Positions 1 through 7,883 of a stretch of DNA of 25,735 bases are shown in pieces. The stretch is taken from the NCBI GenBank assembly GCA_964452575.1, contig CAYVMN010000038.1:1-25735 (forward strand), given 5' to 3'. This stretch comes from CAYVMN01 sp964452575 (GTDB taxonomy: Bacteria; Desulfobacterota; DSM-4660; Desulfatiglandales; Desulfatiglandaceae). Numbering within the stretch: position 1 is the stretch's first letter; every line of letters begins with the position of its first letter. The position numbers were made by a program, and so were the translations under genes. The notes under the pieces were generated by a model that saw only the letters and a program-made list of their open reading frames with translations, made no database searches and was not told the origin of the DNA.

Positions 1-114
1 ATTGACAACGCCGAAGCAAAGCCAATAATTCGAAGGGCTTGCATGGAAAATAGTTATGAATATCCTGAAATATGTACACCTCAAGAACTGATGGGGAGAT
101 ATGAAAATGGCTGA
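1..114 (+). CDS. 3' end of a gene cut by the window edge, function unknown
   Basis: Frame 1 is open from the first base and stops at 112-114, giving a 37-residue tail that ends TPQELMGRYENG. The stop overlaps the ATG at 107 of the next gene, as in a tightly coupled operon. The family is not recognised. Overlap with two further tiny genes is typical of toxin-antitoxin-like or small accessory operons, but nothing here proves that. Confidence 0.4.
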   Translation: MDNAEAKPIIRRACMENSYEYPEICTPQELMGRYENG

Positions 115-307
115 TGAAATTATCAAGGAACTCTGGAAAATCAAAGACAGCATCGCAAATGAATATGGTTACGATGTGAAGGCGCTGGTTGCCCATTTGA
201 GGGCCAAAGAACACGAAGAAGAGCAGCCAGTTGTGAACCTCCAATATATTAAACAGACTGCCGAACAAACCAGTACAGCTGACACCAAAAGCCGAGGCCT
301 TTCGTAA
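107..307 (+). CDS. Small conserved-looking hypothetical protein (66 aa)
   Basis: This short, charged, probably helical protein begins MADEIIKELWKIKD and carries a YGYDVKALVAHLR segment, a pattern I associate with small hypothetical proteins of anaerobes and cyanobacteria that sit in toxin-antitoxin-like operons. An ATG at 101 is also in frame, but GGGGAG at 93-98 lies 8 nt from the ATG at 107 and only 2 nt from 101, so 107 is preferred. The start overlaps the upstream stop, and the next small ORF begins 2 nt after its stop. No catalytic motif is visible and the function is unknown. Confidence 0.6.
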   Translation: MADEIIKELWKIKDSIANEYGYDVKALVAHLRAKEHEEEQPVVNLQYIKQTAEQTSTADTKSRGLS

Positions 308-309
308 AC

Positions 310-441
310 ATGGCGAGTTCAAGAAGGTTAATGATTCGAGTGGTTGATGAATCTGGCGAGGATTATCTATTTCCCTCTGCCTTTTTCATCCCGATCGATT
401 TGCCAAAACCTATCGAGCGAGCTCTATCCTTGGCTATGTAA
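310..441 (+). CDS. Very small hypothetical protein (43 aa)
   Basis: An ATG at 310 opens a 43-codon frame containing RLMIRVVDESGEDYLFP and ending in a helix-like PIERALSLAM. Composition and the 2-nt gap to the upstream gene suggest a real protein that always travels with it, although the ribosome site is weak. An internal ATG at 331, just after AAGAAGG, is an alternative start. It may be the third member of a small coupled operon that begins left of the window. The function is unknown. Confidence 0.45.
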   Translation: MASSRRLMIRVVDESGEDYLFPSAFFIPIDLPKPIERALSLAM

Positions 442-518
442 CCATAGATGATCAGGTTGGTCATATTCTCCTGGGACCTTTCCTTCGCTTTCAAGTAAGG
501 CCATTTAACCTTGCAAGA

Positions 519-715
519 TGTGCCAATTCAGATCCTGTTTTGTGAAAGGTCAGCCCTGGGAGGTAAACGTGGCGGCAGCGACGTCAGAGCGTGACTGGAA
601 ATATATGAAGAAGATTAAGGATGATTCTCGGAACAGTATTTTTAGAAAGCTCAACAACGTGCTCGACTCCTATTTTTTGAGCCGCGCCTCTACCACGGTT
701 TGAATAGCGGTCCAG
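519..715 (+). pseudogene. Decayed copy of the small gene at 3230-3604
   Basis: The segment repeats both ends of the intact gene at 3230-3604 but lacks most of the middle. The ribosome site CCCTGGGAGG, the start region (GTG at 569) and the codons for ATSERDWKYMKKIKDD are nearly identical. The sequence then jumps to the 3' end, where GCGCCTCTACCACGGT is shared but read in another frame, stopping at 701-703. The leader is also shared, with a roughly 20-nt deletion relative to the copy near 3170-3220. Most of the coding core is missing, so this is a remnant. Confidence 0.8.
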
Positions 716-721
716 CACCAG

Positions 722-759
722 CGATCGCCCAGACCGAGGGCAGGCTGTCTGGCCGATCG
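722..759. repeat. Strong intergenic hairpin
   Basis: CGATCGCCCAGAC (722-734) pairs with GTCTGGCCGATCG (747-759) over 13 positions with one mismatch and a 12-nt loop. No T-run follows on either side, so it is not a standard terminator. It lies between the decayed small gene and the SRPBCC gene. Confidence 0.55.
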
Positions 760-803
760 GCGAGCTGAGTCTTGCTCTACCTGTTATGCGAGGATACTAA
801 ACT

Positions 804-1289
804 ATGGCAATTTTTGAAGATGTGATTCTTACAGATTCAATAAGAATCAAAACAACCCCGGAAAAAATTTTCAACTTTTTGACCGGTATTGTTGACGATG
901 ATAGCTATAGGGCATGGCATAAAGAAGACCACGTTAGTTTCCGATGGCTAAAAGGAGAACCATGGACTGAGGGATCAGTTATTTATGCAGAAGAGTACAT
1001 TCACGGAAAATTATGCAAATTTAAATTCAAAATTACAAAAATTGTCCCAAATAAAAGAATTGAATATATCCCGATATCTCGCTTTGTCAGAAGATTCTTC
1101 CCAAAGAATGAATTTATAATTGAACAAAAAGGAGAATCATGCCTATTCATTGCATTAGGAACTTACCGCCTGGGTTGGATTGGCAAGACCTTCTTTAAGA
1201 AAGCTATTGAGAATGCCTTCTCAAGTGTTAAAAAACACATGAAAGAAGAAGGGGAAAACCTGAAGAGAATCCTCGAAGAAGGAGGCTGA
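804..1289 (+). CDS. SRPBCC (START/Bet v1-like) family protein
   Basis: The 161-aa protein opens with a strand (DVILTDSIRIKTTPEKIFNFL) and helix typical of the SRPBCC fold. It continues with alternating strands around WTEGSVIYAEEYIHG and FKFKITKIVPNKRIEY, and ends in a long charged C-terminal helix (about 130-160), which closes the hydrophobic cavity in this fold. Family members bind lipids, polyketides or other hydrophobic ligands, and the ligand cannot be read from sequence. Start: GAGG at 790-793 lies 10 nt upstream. The base composition is AT-richer than the genes after it, which may mean separate ancestry. A cupin gene follows after about 65 nt. Confidence 0.75.
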   Translation: MAIFEDVILTDSIRIKTTPEKIFNFLTGIVDDDSYRAWHKEDHVSFRWLKGEPWTEGSVIYAEEYIHGKLCKFKFKITKIVPNKRIEYIPISRFVRRFFPKNEFIIEQKGESCLFIALGTYRLGWIGKTFFKKAIENAFSSVKKHMKEEGENLKRILEEGG

Positions 1290-1355
1290 TAGGATAGCCA
1301 AGCTTTAACACAGGGTCATCAGGTATGGGCCAAGATCTTTACATAGGAGGCAGAG

Positions 1356-1685
1356 GTGCAATATTTTTGTGATTTAGAAAACAGGGAAGCAAAACAAACC
1401 GCCCCGGGTGTGGAAATTCGCACCTTTTGGGGGAATAAAATGCTGTTGTCAGTCGTCGATTTGCGTGCCAACACCGCTACTCCCATTCACAGCCATTCTC
1501 ATGAGCAGGCCGGTACCGTTATCTCTGGCGAACTTGAGATGAACATCAGTGGGGAAAAACGCTGGCTCAAGCCGGGGGATACATACATTATTCCTGGCGG
1601 TATAGAGCACGGTGGCAGGACAGGTGATATCCCTGCCAGAGTGTTGGATATCTTCAGCCCTGTGAGGGAAGATTATCAGTATTGA
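1356..1685 (+). CDS. Cupin domain protein
   Basis: This 109-aa single-domain cupin has motif 1 as HSHSHEQAGTVISGELEM (about residues 46-63), with histidines and a glutamate placed for metal binding, and motif 2 as PGDTYIIPGGIEHGG (about 73-87), giving the last histidine. Such proteins are small beta-barrels that bind a divalent metal and act as enzymes or sensors, and the substrate is unknown. The start is GTG at 1356, supported by AGGAGG at 1345-1350. The neighbours (SRPBCC protein upstream, M20 peptidase downstream) hint at a small-molecule metabolism cassette, but no pathway is clear. Confidence 0.85.
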   Translation: MQYFCDLENREAKQTAPGVEIRTFWGNKMLLSVVDLRANTATPIHSHSHEQAGTVISGELEMNISGEKRWLKPGDTYIIPGGIEHGGRTGDIPARVLDIFSPVREDYQY

Positions 1686-1700
1686 TATATTCGCGTGCGC

Positions 1701-1737
1701 GCCCTTAGTTCATGTCTTGAACTCGGCGAGGCAAGGA
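1701..1737 (+). repeat. 37-nt intergenic repeat, copy 1
   Basis: This matches 5557-5593 at 29 of 37 positions without gaps, including CATG, CTTGAA and TCGGC blocks. It lies about 65 nt before the M20 peptidase. Copy 2 lies at a similar distance before the cyclase-like gene, so it may be a shared leader or a small dispersed element. Confidence 0.5.
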
Positions 1738-1804
1738 TGGCTAGACCCTGGAGAGTGGAACTGATCTCCCAGACAGACTGCGGTCCGTTCCTGAAGGAGC
1801 CATG

Positions 1805-3061
1805 ATGGCAATACACGAGATGATAAAGAACCGGATTCTTGATGCAATCACATCGTACCGCGATGAAATGCTCGATTTCATCGAGGCACTGGTGACTATA
1901 CCTACAGAGAATCCTCCGGGCAGATCGTACCGGGAGTGTGTTGAAGCCATTGCGAGTAAGCTGCAGGAAATTGGGTTGGACTCCACTGTACTGGAGGTGC
2001 CTGACCTTGCAGGGCCAGCCCTGGCAGCATCACATTACAACAGAAAATCTGATCGTCGCTATTGCCTCCTGGGTTCCTATGGACAAGGTCAACGGACGCT
2101 CTACTTCCACGGCCACTATGATGTTGTGCCTGCATCGGGCCAGGCCCAGTTCCATCCATATGTTAAGGGTGGCAACCTCTTCGGGCGCGGTTCATCGGAT
2201 ATGAAGAGCGGTCTTGCAGCCATGATCTATGCAGTCAGAGCCATAAAAGAGAGTGGTATTGAGCTGAACGGCAGAATCGGCCTAACGATAGTGCCAGACG
2301 AGGAGACCGGCGGGGCAGGTGGCTCACAATATCTTGCCGGCATAGGTTTGCTCGGGAAGGACGGCATTGGGATGCTCACACCAGAACCAACAAGCGGTCT
2401 GATCTGGAACACAAGTCGCGGCGCTCTTTCGCTACGTGTAACGGTGAAGGGCAAACCTGCCCACGTGGGCTTACACCATCAGGGAACCAATGCATTTGAG
2501 GGGATGCTTGTAGTGGCAAATGCATTGCTGGAACTTAAGGCTGAAGTAGAATCCAGATGGACCAACTTTAGAATCGAGCCGCAAGGGGCCCGGCATTCAA
2601 TCCTCTTGATAGGCGGACGATGCCAAGGTGGCACAAACTTTAATCTTGTTCCAGCCGAATGCTGGTTCACGGTAGATAGGCGCATCAATCCTGAAGAGGA
2701 CTTTGAGACAGAAAAACAGAGACTGCTCATGCTCTTTGAAAGGTTGAGGCAGGATGGAATTGATCTTGTCGTTGATATTTTTCAGGAAGGGAGGGCCGCG
2801 GGCTTTTCAAAGGGTAACCCTGTAGCACAGACACTAGCAGAATGTGTCGAGGTGATCACCGGCAGGTCACCATCATTTGCAATGTGCCCTGGACTCCTAG
2901 AGATTCGGTTCTATACTCAGCAAGGGATTCCGGCCTTTGCTTACGGACCGGGGCTCTTGTCAGTGTCGCATTGCCACACTGAGTTCGTCAAACTTAAAGA
3001 TATTTATAGATGCGCAGCAATTTATGCACTCACAGCCTCGCGATTACTGGCATCACCCTAA
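1805..3061 (+). CDS. M20 family metallopeptidase / amidohydrolase (ArgE/DapE type)
   Basis: The 418-aa protein has the zinc-ligand pattern of the M20 family. It shows YFHGHYDVVPA (about residues 98-108), GRGSSDMKSGLAAM (bridging Asp), PDEETGGAGG (catalytic Glu and metal Glu), TPEPTS, and a late SHCHTEFV that supplies the last histidine. A dimerisation domain sits in the middle (about 205-315). Members deacylate N-acyl amino acids or cleave small peptides (acetylornithine deacetylase, succinyl-DAP desuccinylase, carboxypeptidase G2). The exact substrate cannot be told. Two ATGs compete at 1802 and 1805. AAGGAG at 1794-1799 gives a better spacing (5 nt) to 1805. No arginine or lysine biosynthesis genes are nearby, so a scavenging role is more likely. 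Confidence 0.9.
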   Translation: MAIHEMIKNRILDAITSYRDEMLDFIEALVTIPTENPPGRSYRECVEAIASKLQEIGLDSTVLEVPDLAGPALAASHYNRKSDRRYCLLGSYGQGQRTLYFHGHYDVVPASGQAQFHPYVKGGNLFGRGSSDMKSGLAAMIYAVRAIKESGIELNGRIGLTIVPDEETGGAGGSQYLAGIGLLGKDGIGMLTPEPTSGLIWNTSRGALSLRVTVKGKPAHVGLHHQGTNAFEGMLVVANALLELKAEVESRWTNFRIEPQGARHSILLIGGRCQGGTNFNLVPAECWFTVDRRINPEEDFETEKQRLLMLFERLRQDGIDLVVDIFQEGRAAGFSKGNPVAQTLAECVEVITGRSPSFAMCPGLLEIRFYTQQGIPAFAYGPGLLSVSHCHTEFVKLKDIYRCAAIYALTASRLLASP

Positions 3062-3229
3062 ACCCCTTGGAATATGCATAAGTCTGCCTAACAAGCGGGG
3101 GCAGTCGACCACGCCAAAGCGCCGCAATGCATGAAGTGTAAGTATGGAAGTGCCTTTTAAATGATTATCAGATCTTGTTTTGTGAATCGTGATGTTTTAT
3201 CCTTTTAAGACCAGCCCTGGGAGGTGAAC

Positions 3230-3604
3230 ATGGCAGTAGCGACGTCAGAGCGTGACTGGAAGTATATGAAGAAGATCAAGGATGATCTTCTCGGAGCCCT
3301 TTGCGGGCGCATCAACAGGCAGTCCGTCGCCATCCTCACGAGATCACATGATTCGGAACATGAAAAGTACTTGAAGCTTTACAAGCATATTGAGGAATCC
3401 GATCGCGTGATTGCAAATTGTTTTGACGACTGGCGTCGCTCATCCTTGCTAACGAAGATCGTTGAGATCAAGCACCATGAACTGCTGACGCCAGCCCAAT
3501 TGCAGCAGCTCTCCACGGAGACTCAGGAAAGACTTAAATCCCTGGAGCAGTATTTTCAAACCGCGCCTCTACCACGGTCTGAAAAACGGTCAGCTAGCGA
3601 TTAG
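3230..3604 (+). CDS. Conserved hypothetical protein (124 aa), intact copy
   Basis: The protein begins MAVATSERDWKYMKKIKDD and is rich in charged helices. It contains CFDDWRRSSLLTKI and LLTPAQLQQLSTETQERL, and no membrane segment or catalytic motif is apparent. I recognise the type as a widely scattered hypothetical protein without a firm function. GGGAGG at 3219-3224 selects the ATG at 3230 over a GTG at 3224. A decayed duplicate, with the same leader and ribosome site, lies 2.6 kb upstream (519-715), so the SRPBCC, cupin and M20 genes are bracketed by direct repeats. Confidence 0.75.
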   Translation: MAVATSERDWKYMKKIKDDLLGALCGRINRQSVAILTRSHDSEHEKYLKLYKHIEESDRVIANCFDDWRRSSLLTKIVEIKHHELLTPAQLQQLSTETQERLKSLEQYFQTAPLPRSEKRSASD

Positions 3605-3668
3605 GTTTGTTGAGGCATTTATAAAATCGATTCACATGCTCACCTCTCCTTTTTCGGTCTCAGGGAGA

Positions 3669-3803
3669 ATGGGAGGCAATGACAGGGCACACCCAGGGGG
3701 GTACACCCCAGAGGAAGTCAAGGAGGTGAAGGCAGAGGTTACCGTGGTCGGTGGGAAAATCGTCTATAAAAGCGATAAGACAAGACTCTTTTATCAGGGC
3801 TAG
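3669..3803 (+). pseudogene. C-terminal remnant of an amidohydrolase
   Basis: A 44-codon frame reads GGYTPEEVKEVKAEVTVVGGKIVY and then a short tail before TAG at 3801. The 'V-x-x-T-V-V-G-G-K-I-V-Y' ending is the usual last strand of amidohydrolases of the YtcJ/imidazolonepropionase type, whose full length is about 400-550 aa. The rest of the enzyme is absent upstream, so this is a gene tail left by a deletion or rearrangement. It directly precedes the antiporter gene. Confidence 0.6.
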
Positions 3804-3830
3804 TTTTTTTAACCATAGCATCTTTCTATT

Positions 3831-5507
3831 ATGAATCGATTTCTACTTTTAATTGGAATTGCGGTCATCCTCGGCTCCATTGGCGGACGGATATTTGTCC
3901 GTCTGCGAATACCTCAGGTGGTCGGTTATGTCGCCATCGGAATATGTGCCATCTTTGTGGGCGGAGCCTGGTTTCATGCCATCTCTGCCCAGGACATACA
4001 ACGGCTTGAACCGATCAGCTTCATTGCATTGGCGATCATTGGGTTCAGCATCGGCGGTGAGCTAAAAAAGGAGGTATTTAAGAGACATGGAAAAAGCTTC
4101 ATCATTGTCCTTCTGTGTGAAGGGATCGCTGCCGCTCTCTGTGTGGCACTCCTGACCGGGCTCGTTACGTGCCCTTGGAACGAGCTCGCAGGTCATTCTA
4201 TCACATGGGTTATGGCGCATGGAAATTGGTCCCTTGGCATTCTTTTTGGCGCCATTGCCTCAGCCACTGCCCCTGCCGCGACCGTGGACGTCCTCTGGGA
4301 ATACAAGACCCGGGGAATTCTCACCACTACTGTACTGGCCATTGTCGCGCTTGACGATGGCCTGGCGTTGTTCTTATACGGCTTTGCCTCCTCTGTGGTG
4401 GACCTTCTGTCCGGAAACGCCCCTTTCTCGCTGATAAATGCCTTCGGCAAGCCACTGTACTATATCATGGGCTCAATCGTTCTCGGCGGTATGGTGGGAT
4501 CGGCTTATGCCGTAGCCCTACGCTTTTTTTCCAACAAAGAGATGATTCTCCCCCTGTGTATTGGGGGGCTCATATCCATTGTGGGAATATGCCAATATCT
4601 GAATCTCGACCTCATCCTGGCAGCCATGAGTAGCGGGGTTGTGACCGTTAATCTTGTCCCCCACCAGAGTCGAGAGGCCTTTGAACAGGTATCGAGATTT
4701 GCTCCGCCCATTTTCGTTCTCTTCTTCGTGCTTGTGGGTGCCCGCCTTGAGCCCAGGGCCATGGCAGGATGGATGGTCGTGCTTGCCTTGGCCTATGTTG
4801 TGGGGCGAACCGCGGGAAAATTCTTGGGGGCCTACCTTGGCTCAAGGTGGGGTGGTCTACCGTCAAAGGTCCGAAAGAATCTTGGTTTTTGTCTTTTTTC
4901 ACAGGCTGGTGTGGCCATCGGATTGGCAATACTTGCGACTCACCGGCTCCCTTACTCAGACGGGCACACCATCATTTTGGTGATCACTGCGACCACGTTT
5001 CTTGTGCAGATCATCGGTCCGCCCAGTGTTCGGTTTGCAGTAGTGAGGGCGGGAGAGGTTGGAAGAGACGTTACCGAGGAAGATCTCCTGGCATCTTACA
5101 GCGTTAACGAAATCATGGATTCAAAACCGCCGGTATTCGAGAACAACACGCCCCTGAGAGAGGTGCTTCAAATAGCGGCGGAAAGCGATTCTCTCTTCTA
5201 TCCTGTAGTCGATGAAGGATCACGCCTGATCGGCATGATTTCCTTCCTGGATATCAAGAGCCTCTTTAGCGTTTATGGCCTGGAAAGGCTGGTCCTCGCA
5301 TGTGATCTCATGGCGGATGTCACTGCCGTGACAGTACCCGAGGCCCGGCTTATGGATGCCTTGGCGAAGATGAACGAGATGGGTGTGGAGGTCCTGCCCG
5401 TTGTGAACACCCAGAAAGACAATCACCTTGTGGGTATGCTCGAAGGGAGGAGAATTCGACAGGCCCTCAGCAGAGAAATCATCCGGAGAAGACGAGACGA
5501 GGCATAA
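3831..5507 (+). CDS. Cation/proton antiporter (CPA family) with C-terminal CBS pair
   Basis: The 558-aa protein has about 12 hydrophobic segments through residue 405, then two CBS domains (about 425-478 and 493-548). The membrane part resembles Kef/NhaP-type exchangers: GGRIFVRLRIPQVVGY at the start, ATAPAATVDVLWEYKTRG and ALDDGLALFLYG in the core, where the two Asp residues are candidates for ion and proton binding. Such proteins swap Na+ or K+ for H+ across the inner membrane. CBS pairs usually bind adenine nucleotides and gate activity, so energy state may control it. The ATG at 3831 lacks an obvious ribosome site, but the N-terminus fits the family. The gene stands alone. Confidence 0.87.
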   Translation: MNRFLLLIGIAVILGSIGGRIFVRLRIPQVVGYVAIGICAIFVGGAWFHAISAQDIQRLEPISFIALAIIGFSIGGELKKEVFKRHGKSFIIVLLCEGIAAALCVALLTGLVTCPWNELAGHSITWVMAHGNWSLGILFGAIASATAPAATVDVLWEYKTRGILTTTVLAIVALDDGLALFLYGFASSVVDLLSGNAPFSLINAFGKPLYYIMGSIVLGGMVGSAYAVALRFFSNKEMILPLCIGGLISIVGICQYLNLDLILAAMSSGVVTVNLVPHQSREAFEQVSRFAPPIFVLFFVLVGARLEPRAMAGWMVVLALAYVVGRTAGKFLGAYLGSRWGGLPSKVRKNLGFCLFSQAGVAIGLAILATHRLPYSDGHTIILVITATTFLVQIIGPPSVRFAVVRAGEVGRDVTEEDLLASYSVNEIMDSKPPVFENNTPLREVLQIAAESDSLFYPVVDEGSRLIGMISFLDIKSLFSVYGLERLVLACDLMADVTAVTVPEARLMDALAKMNEMGVEVLPVVNTQKDNHLVGMLEGRRIRQALSREIIRRRRDEA

Positions 5508-5556
5508 AGAGACATGGGGTCACATCCTGATTTGTGAATTATAATCTGTTATCCTT

Positions 5557-5593
5557 GCCCTAAAATCATGCCTTGAAATCGGCAAGAGAAGGA
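5557..5593 (+). repeat. 37-nt intergenic repeat, copy 2
   Basis: This second copy of the motif at 1701-1737 (29 of 37 identical) lies about 35 nt before the start of the zinc-ribbon/cyclase gene. A TATAAT-like hexamer at 5538-5543 is close by but has no convincing -35 partner. Confidence 0.5.
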
Positions 5594-5628
5594 AATTGGC
5601 CTTTCTTCAGATCTGGAGGGCATAAACA

Positions 5629-7139
5629 ATGAAGTGCCCAAAATGCCAGAAAGAAGATCTTGATGAAAATAAATTCTGTCGTGAATGTGGCACAAGACTC
5701 TTATTGGCCTGCCCCCAGTGCCAAGCAGAAGTCCTGGCTGACGATAGATTTTGTGGCAAATGTGGGCAAGAACTGGGGCAGGTCGAAAGCGAACGAGAAG
5801 TCCCGGAAACCAAAGGAGAGCGTAAATACGTGACGGTCCTCTTCTCCGATCTCTCGGGCTATACCTCCATGTCGGAAAAACTTGACCCTGAAGAGGTCAA
5901 GGAGATCATGAGCAGGATCTTCGGGGAGATCGCCCAGGTGGTGGCTCGATACCAGGGATTTATTGAGAAGTTTGTTGGTGATGCTGTCATGGCCCTCTTT
6001 GGTGTTCCAAAGGTCCATGAGGATGATCCTGTTAGGGCGATCCGAGCTGCCCGGGAGATCCATGATATTGTCCAAGGCCTAAGCCCGGAGGTCGAAAAGA
6101 AGATCGGCCAGCCCATCTCCATGCACACCGATATCAACACCGGCCTTGTGGTGACGGGGGAAGTCAATCTGGAAAAGGGGAGCCACGGCGTGGCCGGTGA
6201 TACTGTCAATTTGGCATCCCGGCTGAGCGGCCTGGCAAGGGCCGATGAAATTATAGTCGGCCCTGATACCTGGCGACAGGCAGAAGGCTATTTCTCCTTT
6301 GAGGCCCTGGCGCCCGCAAGGGTCAAGGGCAAGGAGAAGCCTGTTGCCGCATATCGGATGGTATCGCAAAAAGAGAAACCGGAAACCCTGCGCCGACTCT
6401 CCGGAGTTAGGGCCGACCTTGTCGGCAGAAACGCGGAGATGGCTCAACTCCGGGAGGCCGTGCACAATCTACAGGAAGGAAAGGGAAAGATATTTTCCAT
6501 CTCCGGTCCTGCTGGCACCGGAAAGAGCAGATTACTCCGGGAGTTTAGGGCGAGCCTGAATCTTGAGGGAATACAGTGGCTTGAAGGTCATGCCTATGCC
6601 TATTCCCAGAACATCCCCTATTTCCCATTGATCGATATGCTCAACAGAGTATTTCAGGTCGATGAGAGCGATCGTCCGGAGACCCTGAAGAAAAAACTGG
6701 AGTCAGGCATCTTTTCCGAAAAGCTCCTTGGCAATAGTATATTTTTTTGAGGGCCGGTTTAAGGAGGCAGAAGACGTTCTGCAATCGCTCTTAGTTTTTA
6801 GTGAAAAGAACGGTCTAGGGCTATTAACGGCATTTCGTGACAGGTCCAAAACCGGGTCTCGGCATCATGACCAAAAACATCGGCTTTTTGGCAAGGAACG
6901 TGCCGGTTGCCGCCAAGAAGGCGGAGGAGCATCTAAACAAGGCGACAGAAATTTCCAAAGAAATTGGAGCAAAATGGTTTCTTGGCTTGGCTTATCTTCA
7001 ACTTGGTCTCTTTCATAAGGCAAGAAAGAGAAACAATCCGGCCCGTGAATCCCTCTCAGAAGCTGTTCGGATTTTTGAAGAATGTGATGTCAACGCGTAT
7101 CTGAAACAGGCAGAGGAGGCCTTGGCGTCCTTGGCCTAA
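5629..7139 (+). pseudogene. Broken zinc-ribbon / class III cyclase / AAA-ATPase / TPR gene
   Basis: The first frame (5629-6750, 373 aa) has two zinc ribbons (CPKC...CREC, CPQC...CGKC), then a class III nucleotide cyclase domain (about 66-230) with both metal Asp sites (LFSDLSGYTS, FVGDAVMALFG) and the VNLASR region, then the start of an ATPase with P-loop GPAGTGKS (about 293-300). It stops abruptly at 6748. A second frame from about 6725 reads FFEGRFKEAEDVLQSLL, and a third (6837-7139) reads MTKNIGFLARNVPVAAKKAEEHLNKA to the end EEALASLA, which is the usual TPR tail of these large (about 1000-aa) proteins. At least two deletions or frameshifts have removed most of the ATPase and TPR region. 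The cyclase domain alone could still be made. Start: GGAGGG 8 nt before ATG 5629. Confidence 0.85.
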
Positions 7140-7201
7140 TATAAATGGGCTCACGGCTTGATTTGTTAATTAATCAACTGGACCCCTTCTGCAGGAATGA
7201 A

Positions 7202-7873
7202 ATGACTGGGAAAAAGACGTATCCTACATCATCAATCGAAACTGGCATCGCAGTCCCCCAAAAATCCCCTGTCCCGCCGCCCCGGCCTGACTGGATACCC
7301 CATGTTGCACCCCCTTCTCGGCCTAAGAGCCCCCTAATACCGCCAGTCGTCCTTGCCGGGAAACCGGTTCGTAAAAAGCTGGCTGTGCTTCGAGGCGTAT
7401 GTGTTGGGTGTCAGATATGCGAACTGGCTTGTTCTCTGACTCACGAGGGCGTGCTCAATCCTTACCTGGCCCGCATCAGAGTGAATCAGATCAGAGATGA
7501 GGCGGTTATTGAGCCAACCATTTGCCGCCACTGCAACCCTGCCCCCTGTGAACAGGCTTGCCCCACTAGGGCACTGGTCCCATCCCCTACCCTCCCTGGC
7601 GTGGTCATTATGGAGCCGGATAAATGCAACCAATGTCACAGCTGCGTGGAGGCCTGTCCCTTTGGCGCCATTCAAGTGGGGCCCGCTGGCACGGTGCTCA
7701 AATGTGACCTGTGTGGAGGAGACCCGGCCTGTGTCCAGGTGTGTCAAGACCGACGGGAGTTTCATCCACCCCTGTGGAAAGGGGGAAAAATTTCTGCCCT
7801 TGCATTTCTGGAGCCACAGGATTTAAACCGTCTCAAGAGACTCGTCCGCTTGCGCAAGCGCGGGCAGAAATGA
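7202..7873 (+). CDS. 4Fe-4S ferredoxin subunit of aldehyde oxidoreductase
   Basis: The 223-aa electron-transfer protein has four cysteine clusters: CVGCQICELAC, CRHCNPAPCEQACP, CNQCHSCVEACP and CDLCGGDPACVQVC. These would hold four [4Fe-4S] clusters, like HycB/DmsB-type subunits. A proline-rich N-terminal stretch of about 50 residues precedes the first cluster and has no known role. It lies 10 nt before an aldehyde oxidoreductase and most likely passes its electrons onward. An upstream ATG at 7145 is in frame, but AGGA at 7193-7196 supports 7202. No signal peptide is seen, so it acts in the cytoplasm. Confidence 0.88.
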   Translation: MTGKKTYPTSSIETGIAVPQKSPVPPPRPDWIPHVAPPSRPKSPLIPPVVLAGKPVRKKLAVLRGVCVGCQICELACSLTHEGVLNPYLARIRVNQIRDEAVIEPTICRHCNPAPCEQACPTRALVPSPTLPGVVIMEPDKCNQCHSCVEACPFGAIQVGPAGTVLKCDLCGGDPACVQVCQDRREFHPPLWKGGKISALAFLEPQDLNRLKRLVRLRKRGQK

Positions 7874-7883
7874 GGTGTTGTGT

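Noticed and set aside
505..530. TGGCAC followed by TTGC on the minus strand, like a sigma-54 promoter
   Set aside because: The spacer is 3 nt rather than 5, so the -24 and -12 boxes are on the wrong helical phase, and no gene follows on that strand.
3080..3130. GCCTAACAAGCG-like sequence resembling an integron attC end
   Set aside because: No matching GTTAGGC partner and no convincing attC fold between the sites. No integrase is present in the window.
5536..5545. TATAAT-like -10 box before the cyclase-like gene
   Set aside because: No -35 hexamer at 16-18 nt, so the support is too weak.
6728..7018. Separate 96-codon gene
   Set aside because: Its first part (FFEGRFKEAED) is the out-of-frame TPR tail of the broken cyclase-ATPase gene, and the rest is noise.
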